Shown here piece by piece: positions 16,401 through 23,738 of a stretch of 64,000 bases of DNA; within the stretch, counting starts at the first letter, position 1, and the number at the start of each line of letters is the position of its first letter. A model generated the notes under the pieces. It made no database searches, was not told the origin of the DNA, and saw nothing but the letters and a program-made list of their open reading frames with translations. The position numbers and the translations under genes are program-made. The stretch comes from GCA-2748575 sp965222725 (GTDB taxonomy: Bacteria; Pseudomonadota; Gammaproteobacteria; Pseudomonadales; Ketobacteraceae): contig OZ244969.1 in NCBI GenBank assembly GCA_965222725.1, forward strand, positions 6,014,001 to 6,078,000, read 5' to 3'.

Positions 16401-18519
16401 GTATTTCAGCGCTTTTTATCAACACTGGTGCGAACCCATTGAGAACTCCTTTCCTTATCTGGAAAAGGGTGTGGAATGGGGCCTTGAAGGTATTAACCTT
16501 TTATCGGCTGGCTATTGCGCCTTGCTAGGTGCTGTTAACAAATTTGCCAAAGGGTTGCCGCTGTCCGAACTGGAAAAAGCTGCCCACAGCGGTTTGAGCT
16601 TTTTACAGAAAAGCCTCCAGCCCAATACCGAAAACTATGTGCGCTACGGCATTCTACAACCGGTACTGGCATTGAGAGGAAAAACCCTGTCGCCCTTGTC
16701 GTTCGACAGTGACACCGTAAGCACTACGGAATTTTTTAACGGCGACTACAGCACACCGTCGATACACCTGGCACTGCACACCTGGGCCATGCTTCGTCAT
16801 GCCTATTTAATGGATAACGTGGCGGCGCAACGTCAGTTTGCGGAGCAACTGCCGGTTGTGGGCATGTGCTTGCCGGACGGACCCGCCGTGGTCGAGAGCA
16901 CCTTCTTTGTCGCGCTTATCCGGTTGAAGGCGCTGAGCCGGGAATTGGCAGAACAGACACAACCCCATACACAACCACATACACAACAACAGGCAACAGA
17001 CGAACAGGATCCCCGCCTGCTGGAAGCCCGGGAAATTGCCGCCCGGTTCAAGACCTGGATGTCGGGCTGCAAGGAAAACTTTGAGCACAAGTACCTGCTG
17101 ATTGCCGCCGAAATAGCGAGAGTTACCGGCGATGATAAAGGCGCCATGTCCTTGTATGCGCAGGCTATCGAGTCTGCAAAAAAAGCCGAATACCCGATGT
17201 ACGAAGCACTGGCCAATGAGCTTTACGCCAATTACTGGCGCGACCAGCAACAGATTCAGGTGGCCGCAAACCTGATCAGAGAGGCGCATTACCACTATCA
17301 GCAATGGGGAGCCAAGGTTAAATGCAAGCAACTGGGGCAAACCTGGCCCCACCTGTCGTTCAAGCTTGAGGATCGCCGGCCGGTTCGTTCCAGTTTTACC
17401 AGCACCTTCAAGAAGGTATCCGAGCAAACCGAAATGCTCGATCTGCATTCCCTGCTGAAAGCCAACCAGCTGCTTTCCGAAGAACTGCGTCTGGATTCAC
17501 TGTTACAGAAAATGATGGAAGTATTGCTGGAAAACGCCGGCGCAGAACAGGGTGCCATTATATTAACCGACGACGACAAACTGGTCGTTGAGATGATGGG
17601 CAAGCTGAACCCGCAATCTCACGAGGTGGAATGCAACCGAACCAGTGTGGAGCTAAAAGATCTTTGTGACAATGATCACCCGCAACTGCCTGACTCCTTG
17701 ATCAACCACGTTCGTGAAACCCTGGAAACCACCATCATCAACCGGCCCTTTGAAGATTCCAGGTTCTCCTATAACACCTATCTGCAACAACGGCAGCCAA
17801 AATCCACCTTGTGCCTGCCCATATTGTCGCAGGGCAAGCCAGTGGCTATTGTCTACCTGGAAAATAATCTGCTGGAAAATGCCTTTACCTCACAGCATAA
17901 AATGACGCTGGAATTATTGAGTTCGCAGGCCGCGGTTTCACTAATCAATGCCCGCCTGTACGACAACATGGAAGAGAAGGTTTTGCAGCGTACTGAACAA
18001 TTACGGCTCATGAGCATGAAGGACGGCTTGACCAATATTGCCAACCGCCGTTCTTTTGATGAACGGCTGGACGCCGAGTGGCGCCGCAGCTCCCGCAATG
18101 GCCGTGAACTGTCTCTGCTGATGATTGATATTGATCACTTCAAGGAATTCAATGATTTTTACGGGCACCTGGAAGGCGACGCCTGCATTAAAGCGGTGGC
18201 TCAGGCATTAGCTGAATCGGCCCCCAGAGTGACTGATTTTGTGGCCCGCTACGGTGGCGAGGAATTTGCGGTGCTCATGGCGGAGTCAAGCGAAGAAAGC
18301 GCACTGGCCGTTGCCAACACCTGTCGTGAGGCAGTGGCTGCGCTGGCAATTCCACACAGCAAATCCATAACCTCCACACATGTCACTATCAGTGTGGGAG
18401 CCTGCAGCATGAGTGTAGAACCGGGCATGGATGCCAGCGAGCTGATCGGCAAAGCGGATCAGGCCCTCTATCAGGCCAAATCAAAGGGCCGCAACCGCGT
18501 TTGTGTCTACAATCACTGA
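13420..18519 (+). CDS. Ser/Thr kinase - AAA ATPase - helical repeats - GAF - GGDEF fusion protein
   Basis: A 1699-residue signalling protein. Residues 1-270: Hanks-type kinase, with ATP Lys34, catalytic loop HCDISPKN (His124, Asp126) and DFG at 145-147; Cys replaces the Arg of HRD. Residues about 290-600: STAND/AAA ATPase, Walker A GYSGIGKT at 325-332 and Walker B VWFLDDLQW. Residues about 650-1330: helical TPR-like repeats. About 1360-1513: GAF domain. About 1525-1695: diguanylate cyclase, active-site GGEEF at 1612-1616 with the inhibitory RxxD (RVTD) five residues before, so it should make c-di-GMP and be product-inhibited. The usual relatives end in a histidine kinase; here a cyclase replaces it. 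It is cytoplasmic and divergent from the effector operon. Its signal and targets are unknown. Confidence 0.9.
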   Translation: MKIAGFKIAEVIYSIEDTVVARATTEAGDRVILKYQNTQYPSQELNARWQHEHRILASIDSPWVVKSLGIQTTGHSLILIMEDHAQTNLEQLIQQNQLDFTSRLKLALQLCSAISDIHKHQLIHCDISPKNILVDIETLKLKLCDFGLATRLSREQASIKHSQLWGTLDYMSPEQTGRTNLDVDYRSDFYSLGVSLYELFSGRKPFQYDDPTSLLHAHIARVPKPLMDICPQVPEPVSRIVARLLAKSPDDRYQSSYGLIADFNHCLEEWQANQKIEPFVLGQSDIPERFCVANKLYGREQETESILAAFERANAGRAELLLVSGYSGIGKTALVNELHKPIVANRGLFIKGKCEQFGRNRPYAALIQAFQPLMRQLLNEGEEKLRYWRFMLRCALGDNARVITDIIPELAQIIGEPPPLQVLPAADAENRFHIAFTQFVNALSCSGRPLVWFLDDLQWADIPTLKLLEQQILNKDERALLIIAAYRDNEVDHTHPLSHSLKVIEQAQGYVCNLKLRNLSLKQVTQLVADTLSCDPDEAEPLATLCLDKTQGNPFFLNQFLTALYDEGELGYNRELGLWQWDVAHIQKRGMTDNVIEFMLVKLHKLEEDTQKLLSLAAHLGNRFSLKLLALVNQPEKACDINTIVVETANTLWPALRTGLIVPLSEEYKFNDTPEKLAQARYRFLHDRVQHAAYSLTPDQDRPALQISAARSLLANTDPEDIDGQIFTILELFNNAIHLIESEQEKGQVRALNIRGGIKAMDASAYPAAVAFLTCARKLLPGNSWAANPEQTLTLYKRLAEAEYLSGNFDAAEAIYETAIPEAPDNVSRVTLLLVQADQYHIQGRFADSTPVLLSALSLLGHTFPALQEISDQQLGEEYGATEKLLAETGKSQLLNAPEMTDAEHLLRMRIYNALSFATYQTGELKGFLINACNMVRCTLTHGQCDLSCIGYVAYVTVMSAMGQPYPECYNMGKLAMDLAEQRENKYFRLTIYQYFSAFYQHWCEPIENSFPYLEKGVEWGLEGINLLSAGYCALLGAVNKFAKGLPLSELEKAAHSGLSFLQKSLQPNTENYVRYGILQPVLALRGKTLSPLSFDSDTVSTTEFFNGDYSTPSIHLALHTWAMLRHAYLMDNVAAQRQFAEQLPVVGMCLPDGPAVVESTFFVALIRLKALSRELAEQTQPHTQPHTQQQATDEQDPRLLEAREIAARFKTWMSGCKENFEHKYLLIAAEIARVTGDDKGAMSLYAQAIESAKKAEYPMYEALANELYANYWRDQQQIQVAANLIREAHYHYQQWGAKVKCKQLGQTWPHLSFKLEDRRPVRSSFTSTFKKVSEQTEMLDLHSLLKANQLLSEELRLDSLLQKMMEVLLENAGAEQGAIILTDDDKLVVEMMGKLNPQSHEVECNRTSVELKDLCDNDHPQLPDSLINHVRETLETTIINRPFEDSRFSYNTYLQQRQPKSTLCLPILSQGKPVAIVYLENNLLENAFTSQHKMTLELLSSQAAVSLINARLYDNMEEKVLQRTEQLRLMSMKDGLTNIANRRSFDERLDAEWRRSSRNGRELSLLMIDIDHFKEFNDFYGHLEGDACIKAVAQALAESAPRVTDFVARYGGEEFAVLMAESSEESALAVANTCREAVAALAIPHSKSITSTHVTISVGACSMSVEPGMDASELIGKADQALYQAKSKGRNRVCVYNH

Positions 18520-18566
18520 TCGAACAAACGCGATTACGGTTTTAGTCCAGGTTAAATCAGGCCACG

Positions 18567-20708
18567 TTAAATACTGATGCTATTGGGTATCTGCGAAGGC
18601 AACTGGAACGGATAAGGCATGGGCCTGGCAGCATTCCGTTTATCAATTTCCATTTCAATCAATGCCAGGCGTTCCTGAAATGCCTTGACCGCTTTTTGTG
18701 ACCCCGGATCCTGAAAGTAAGGGACCCTCGGGTTACTGCTGTAGTAGCCAAAAGTATCGAACTGCACCCCACTCAGCAGATATTCAAACGAAAACGTATA
18801 GATGGAGACATCCAGGGGCGGATACCATGGAATACAATCATCCACGGTTTTCAATTCTGTACTCTTTGTGGGCGGCGCATGGTAAATAGTACCTGCCACG
18901 CTGGGCATATAGGACATAAGCGGATATTGCGCGTAATTCACCGAGGCATGCTGGGGCCCGGCAATATAAATAATCTGTGAAACAATATCGATCAGGTATT
19001 CCAGCGTATCCAGCTCTACCGGCTTTTTGGCGTCGCCGGTTTGCTTTAAGCCATTCATCCCCTTAAAGCCGGCATACTTTGGGTTGACCATTTCATTGAT
19101 CCAGGCCTGCAACTCAGTATCTGCAATCACATCCTGATCGCTATGATAGTAAAGTCGCAGGTACTCGCCGACATACTTCCTGGTGGATTCCCAGAGTAAC
19201 AGCGTGTCATCGCGGAAGGGAAAATCAGGAATCTTGTCGACACCTCTGATACGGAAAACATTGTCGGGATTATTATCATCCCAGCGCCAGGCTTCGTGAG
19301 CCTCTGCCAGCGCCTCCAGAGTTGAAGAGATGGCCGGCCCTACATTAGTGGCAACAACACCACCAGGAATAATCAGGCTGTGAATGGCATCGTCGTTAAT
19401 ATTAATCGTAAAACGAAAATGGGGCTTTAGCAGCTTTAATAGAGGATGCTTGTCTGCCAACTGGCGGTTGGCGGCCACCACCACCGGCTCCACCGTTAAA
19501 TGGCAGTCACCCAGATGGGCAATAGCCTCGTGCTGAATGGCGCAGGACACATTTACAAAATATTTGGCCAGCTTCCATTTCAGACCATGGGGATCATTGG
19601 CATTGCCGCAATCTTTTGGTGTAAAAATCGGTGTTTTTTCCGGGTCATAGGTTTGTTCCAGCTGAATGGCGATGGGCTGCATCACGCCATCGCCAGGCGG
19701 ATAACCTTCCGGCGGGCTGGTGTTCCAGTAAAACAGTGCCACAGGAGCCCCCAGATAACGCTGCTCCCCATGGACACTGTTGGTTTTGGCGCCATCCAGA
19801 AACTTGTAATCCACGGCAAACAAACGGTTCTGCCTGGCCGCTTCATGCAACGTAATGGCATCATCGCCGGTTTCTTTCTGCAGCATCTCATCGGTCACGG
19901 GAAACTTTTTCAGCAGGTCAGCTAACACAAAAGCTTGTGATTCTTCACCGGGCTCCAGCGCTACGCCACGCAGGTTGGTAGTATTAAAGCCGGCAATCTG
20001 CAGGTAGCCAAAAAACCAGTCCTGTTCACAGGGCTTGCCGTTTTGTGGCATCCAGGGCTGCTGTTCAATCTCCAGCATGAGCGGCTTGCTGAGTGTATCG
20101 AACAGGTTTTCATAGTCCTCCATGCTTTTGGCCTGCAGATAATTCCGGCCGTGCTCTGAGGAAAGCATGTCGAACATGGTGGATTTTAAAAAAGCCGTGG
20201 GGCCGTTCTTGAGGAATTCAGCAAACACCTTTTCCAGACCGGTGGCCATTTTTTCTATGTCTTTGGGGATGTTGGTAAAGCCTTTTAAGGCCTTTGGCAA
20301 TTCAGACAGGCTATGGAAAAACGCTTTGAGCAGCTCAATATCCTTGAACAGGTGGGTCGGGCTCAGTTCTTTTTCCAGCTTTTCATAGCTCTGCTCAATT
20401 TCTGAAAATATTTCCTCTCCCATGTCATCTTCCAGCTCCCTTTCCAGCAGTGAGACAACCACCTTTTTGAAATTCTCGGCCATGGGAAGAAAGGTTTCTA
20501 TAACCTTGGCTTCATACTCGGTGCTGAACTCTTCCCCTTTTGGCAAATCTGCTGACAGGGGCACAGGCTCAAGATAGGAGAACATGTAATTATAAGAGGT
20601 TCGCGCCAAGGAAAGCTGAAACTGCCGTTGCTCCTGTTCTTCGGGGGTATCATTCTGAGGTAACGACAGGGTATTGCCGGTACCGGATTCTGGGCTCAGT
20701 GCTGACAT
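18567..20708 (-). CDS. Lipoxygenase
   Basis: A 713-residue bacterial lipoxygenase, which inserts dioxygen into cis,cis-1,4-diene fatty acids to form hydroperoxides. The helix with HEAIAHLGDCHL gives iron ligands His393 and His398 (His403 is the third conserved His). GPQHASVNYAQYP gives His587 and Asn591. The chain ends SISI, so the C-terminal Ile713 can supply its carboxylate to iron, so all five canonical ligands are present. The flanking WKLAKYFVN and EPVVVAANRQL also match the family. No signal peptide is evident, unlike the secreted Pseudomonas LoxA, so it is probably cytosolic. The N-terminal ~200 residues are helical and acidic. It stands alone, separated from the upstream MFS gene by a hairpin. 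Substrate regiochemistry cannot be read from the sequence. Confidence 0.92.
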   Translation of the reverse strand: MSALSPESGTGNTLSLPQNDTPEEQEQRQFQLSLARTSYNYMFSYLEPVPLSADLPKGEEFSTEYEAKVIETFLPMAENFKKVVVSLLERELEDDMGEEIFSEIEQSYEKLEKELSPTHLFKDIELLKAFFHSLSELPKALKGFTNIPKDIEKMATGLEKVFAEFLKNGPTAFLKSTMFDMLSSEHGRNYLQAKSMEDYENLFDTLSKPLMLEIEQQPWMPQNGKPCEQDWFFGYLQIAGFNTTNLRGVALEPGEESQAFVLADLLKKFPVTDEMLQKETGDDAITLHEAARQNRLFAVDYKFLDGAKTNSVHGEQRYLGAPVALFYWNTSPPEGYPPGDGVMQPIAIQLEQTYDPEKTPIFTPKDCGNANDPHGLKWKLAKYFVNVSCAIQHEAIAHLGDCHLTVEPVVVAANRQLADKHPLLKLLKPHFRFTININDDAIHSLIIPGGVVATNVGPAISSTLEALAEAHEAWRWDDNNPDNVFRIRGVDKIPDFPFRDDTLLLWESTRKYVGEYLRLYYHSDQDVIADTELQAWINEMVNPKYAGFKGMNGLKQTGDAKKPVELDTLEYLIDIVSQIIYIAGPQHASVNYAQYPLMSYMPSVAGTIYHAPPTKSTELKTVDDCIPWYPPLDVSIYTFSFEYLLSGVQFDTFGYYSSNPRVPYFQDPGSQKAVKAFQERLALIEMEIDKRNAARPMPYPFQLPSQIPNSISI

Positions 20709-20744
20709 GGATATTCCTTAATTGATTGGCCAGGCTCATACAGG

Positions 20745-20772
20745 ATTGATCCTGCGTTTACGCAGGATCAAT
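20745..20772. terminator. Perfect 12-bp hairpin between MFS and lipoxygenase genes
   Basis: ATTGATCCTGCG and CGCAGGATCAAT are perfectly complementary across a TTTA loop. The hairpin lies after the MFS gene and before the lipoxygenase gene, both on the minus strand. There is no T tract, so it may be an attenuator, an RNA-stabilising structure or a weak terminator rather than a classical intrinsic one. Confidence 0.45.
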
Positions 20773-20836
20773 TAAGCTTAGCCAATACAATCGCACTTCG
20801 CCGGTTTCCTTATCGGTCTTGTCAGAGCTCTCAGAG

Positions 20837-22150
20837 TCAGATCCTTGCTTTATCCTGCCGCAGGAAGATCAGCATGACCCCGGCCACAAATGACCCCGCA
20901 GCCATAATCAGTGCAACACTCTGCAAAGCCAGGCCCGCGGCAAACAGGAATCCGGGAATCATCGGGCCCAGCACTGCCCCTCCCCGCCCCAGGCCCAACA
21001 CAAGCCCGGAACCGGAGCCCAGCAAGGAGGACGGAAACGATGCCGCGAACAGGGCAAAAAAACCGGATATGGCGGCGAAGATAAAGACACCGGTAACAAA
21101 CCCGGCCTGCTTCATAACAGCCAGGGATTCTGTGGCATTGGGGAACATGCCCACACCAATTGCCGCTGAAACAAGACACAGCATCATCAATGGCCGGATA
21201 GCGATAAACCGCGACACAATACCCATACCGATAGAGCCGATCACGCCACCCAGGCTGATAATACCCAGCACCTCTGTTGCCTCTGACGCGGTATAACCGA
21301 ATTCAGAAACAACCGTTGGTATCCACTTAACAAAGTAATAATAGGTGCCCACATTCCCCAGATAAGCCAGTACCAGAATAATGGTGATAGGTGCCAGGCC
21401 ACTTTTAAACAGGCTTGGAACACCGACAGGCTCCACTTTGCGGCTTTGTTGCAGTGGCAGATCCTCGGGCGCGGGGTGCCCCAGCCGGCTCATGATCTTT
21501 TGTATGCGTTCCAGGGCATCATGGGGGCGCTTGCGCTCCAGATAGCTGATGGTTTCGGGAACAAAAAAGTACACCAGGGGAAGAAATACAAAACTTAAAA
21601 ACGCACCAAGATAAAAGGTGATACGCCAATCATATTGTTTAAGCAACGGTGCCAAAAAGGTCGCACCCAGATAGACACCGAACGCAAAACCGCCCGCCAC
21701 CAGCACCACAGCAAGGGAGCGGTTCTTTTCATTACAGTAATCTGACGAGGTGGCGGTGGCCGATGCCAACAGTCCGCCAATACCAATCCCGGTAAAAACC
21801 CGTGCTGCACCCAGCACATACACGTTCGGTGCCAGTCCGGCCACCGCCATTCCGATCGTGAGAATAACCAGTCCCAGCAGCATGGTGGGCCGACGTCCAC
21901 GACTATCGGTGAGCGCACCCATAATGATGGAACCCAGCGCCATGCCAACAAGTTCAAGAGAAAGCACCACCCCCAGGGTGGCTTTGGACAGCCCCCACTC
22001 TGCGGTAATTCCAGGAGCAGCAAAGGCGATAGACAGCACATCGTAGCCATCCAGCGCCAGAATACCTATGCAAATGGCCACAACAGTCCACTGCCCCAGT
22101 TTCATAGGCGCCTGTTTCAGCGTTTCCAGAGATGCGATACCCGTAGTCAT
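20837..22150 (-). CDS. MFS transporter, aromatic-acid:proton symporter-like
   Basis: About 437 residues with 12 hydrophobic segments, an inner-membrane secondary carrier. GALTDSRGRRP after TM2 is the major-facilitator motif A. The start ALDGYDVLSIAFAAPGI with its Asp-Gly-Tyr-Asp is typical of the AAHS group (benzoate, 4-hydroxybenzoate, protocatechuate carriers: LDGFD). I prefer the ATG at 22150, which has AGGGA just upstream; an in-frame ATG lies at 22162. It is divergent from an AraC-family regulator at 22477, which probably controls it through sites in the 314-bp gap. An organic acid is the probable substrate; no catabolic gene is adjacent to identify it. Confidence 0.85.
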   Translation of the reverse strand: MTTGIASLETLKQAPMKLGQWTVVAICIGILALDGYDVLSIAFAAPGITAEWGLSKATLGVVLSLELVGMALGSIIMGALTDSRGRRPTMLLGLVILTIGMAVAGLAPNVYVLGAARVFTGIGIGGLLASATATSSDYCNEKNRSLAVVLVAGGFAFGVYLGATFLAPLLKQYDWRITFYLGAFLSFVFLPLVYFFVPETISYLERKRPHDALERIQKIMSRLGHPAPEDLPLQQSRKVEPVGVPSLFKSGLAPITIILVLAYLGNVGTYYYFVKWIPTVVSEFGYTASEATEVLGIISLGGVIGSIGMGIVSRFIAIRPLMMLCLVSAAIGVGMFPNATESLAVMKQAGFVTGVFIFAAISGFFALFAASFPSSLLGSGSGLVLGLGRGGAVLGPMIPGFLFAAGLALQSVALIMAAGSFVAGVMLIFLRQDKARI

Positions 22151-22356
22151 ATATTCCCTCATTTTTTCACTTATTATTTTTTAAATTAAGCTACAGGATT
22201 GTGAGTTGTAAGTATTATTCGATTTGGGCTATTCTCGGATATTTGGATACGATTGCTGATCGGCATTCTGCCCCCGCACTTTCCATTTTCGCCGCTGTTT
22301 ATACATCTATAAACACCCCATTTACCCCACCATCAAACCTCACCCGGCTTGTCGCA

Positions 22357-22384
22357 AAATGACAATCTCCGGTATCAAATGACA
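22357..22384 (+). promoter_or_regulatory. Direct repeat AAATGACA x2, possible AraC-type operator
   Basis: AAATGACA occurs at 22357-22364 and again at 22377-22384, exactly 20 bases apart (about two helical turns, same face). It lies in the 314-bp gap between the MFS gene and the divergent AraC regulator. AraC-family proteins usually bind such spaced direct repeats. The second copy also begins an imperfect inverted repeat (TGACA GGCACG TGTCA). Apart from these, the gap 22163-22476 shows only AT-rich sequence next to the MFS start and no gene. Confidence 0.4.
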
Positions 22385-22476
22385 GGCACGTGTCAATCCA
22401 ATGCCATAAGCTCATTCAATAGTTGCCGCCAACGCAACCCGATCCAGCCGGGCTTATAGTGAATGGGTGATTCGAT

Positions 22477-23511
22477 ATGATGTACACCGCCAACCAGATG
22501 GCTTACCTGTCCAACTACAATGAAGTCTTCCTGCAGGTACTAGTGGAGAAAGGCTTTGATTTACAAGCCTGGCTCAGCAGTGCCAGGCTCGACATTGAGC
22601 TGATCAGTCGGTTCAATGGCTTTATGCGCTACCAGGACATGGAGCGCTTCTTTAATCAGAATCAAGACATGCTGGATATTGATGGGGTGGGCTTGGCCGT
22701 TGGGGAAAAGCTGAATGTTACGGCCCACGGCGAAATTGCCCTGGCAATCCTGAGCAGCCCCACCTGTCGCGAAGGCATAGAAACTTTTCGGCGATACCTG
22801 AAAATTCAGACCCAGTTTATTCATTTTGATCTGCTCTATCAGGAAAACGAATTCGCTTTTGAATTTAACCTGACAGAGAAGATGACACCGGTTATTCAAC
22901 GCTTCTATATGGAGTGCGCCCTGTCCGGCACCTTCACGTTCTTGAAGCATTACACCAATCAGGACGACATGCCGGTAAAACTGATGTTTTCCCACCCGGA
23001 GCCCGCCTACGCCGACTTGTACTACGAACTCTTTGGCGATCAGGTGAAATTCAATTGCCGGTGTAACCGGATTTATGCAGACCCCGCATTACTGGAGCGC
23101 ACCCCGCCAACCAAAAACGAATCCGTTTATGCCATGGCCCGGCAGCAATGTGAACTGAAGCTTCAGGCGCTCTCCCCCGATTCAGATATTGTTGAAAAAA
23201 TTCATCGTATCTTTCTGAACAGTCCCTGGCGCTTTCCGTCACAGGCGCAAGTGGCAGATCAGCTTTCTGTCAGCATCCGCACCCTGCGCCGAAAACTGCA
23301 ATCTCTGAACATCAGCTATCAGGACATTGCGGATTCTGCGCGGGAATCCCTGGCCAAAAAGTACCTGTTGGAAACGGACTGGCCTGTGGCGGAAATTGGA
23401 GACTTACTTGGCTATTCAGAGGTATCCAATTTCAAGCGCGCGTTTAAACGCTGGTGCGCTGAAACACCCAATCAGTATCGCAACAATTACCAGTATCCAT
23501 CCACAGCCTGA
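22477..23511 (+). CDS. AraC family transcriptional regulator (OruR-type)
   Basis: A 344-residue regulator. Residues about 20-210 form the arabinose-binding-like sensory domain of the OruR/ArgR-type group (VGEKLNVTAHGEIALAILSSPT is characteristic). Residues about 245-340 form the double helix-turn-helix AraC DNA-binding domain, with RFPSQAQVADQLSVSIRTLRRKLQ as the first helix pair and VAEIGDLLGYSEVSNFKRAFKRWCAETPNQYR as the family signature. It is divergently arranged with the MFS transporter, its likely target. The ligand is unknown. A second regulator of the same type lies at 37784. Confidence 0.9.
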   Translation: MMYTANQMAYLSNYNEVFLQVLVEKGFDLQAWLSSARLDIELISRFNGFMRYQDMERFFNQNQDMLDIDGVGLAVGEKLNVTAHGEIALAILSSPTCREGIETFRRYLKIQTQFIHFDLLYQENEFAFEFNLTEKMTPVIQRFYMECALSGTFTFLKHYTNQDDMPVKLMFSHPEPAYADLYYELFGDQVKFNCRCNRIYADPALLERTPPTKNESVYAMARQQCELKLQALSPDSDIVEKIHRIFLNSPWRFPSQAQVADQLSVSIRTLRRKLQSLNISYQDIADSARESLAKKYLLETDWPVAEIGDLLGYSEVSNFKRAFKRWCAETPNQYRNNYQYPSTA

Positions 23512-23738
23512 CGGGCCGGCAACTGGCACGCATTGGCCCATCAGGACCCTTTATTCTGACCGCTATTGATTCCCGGATTTGGTTCACTCTCAGTTACTTT
23601 GAATACATCCCTCACAAGGGTTATTTATCGGTGTTGCGCCGAAACGCCGGAACACCGAAATGCCCTGGGGAACATGAAATATTCAGTAACACCATGACAA
23701 GAACAATCATGACAAAAACAATGATGCTGGAGGGGATC

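Noticed and set aside
16807..17448. 213-codon minus-strand frame inside the kinase-cyclase gene
   Set aside because: Lies wholly within a well-supported gene and has no recognisable domain.
20745..20772. FNR/CRP-type site (TTGAT...ATCAA) in the hairpin
   Set aside because: Arms are 18 bases apart, far beyond the 4-6 base spacing of such sites; a hairpin explains the symmetry.
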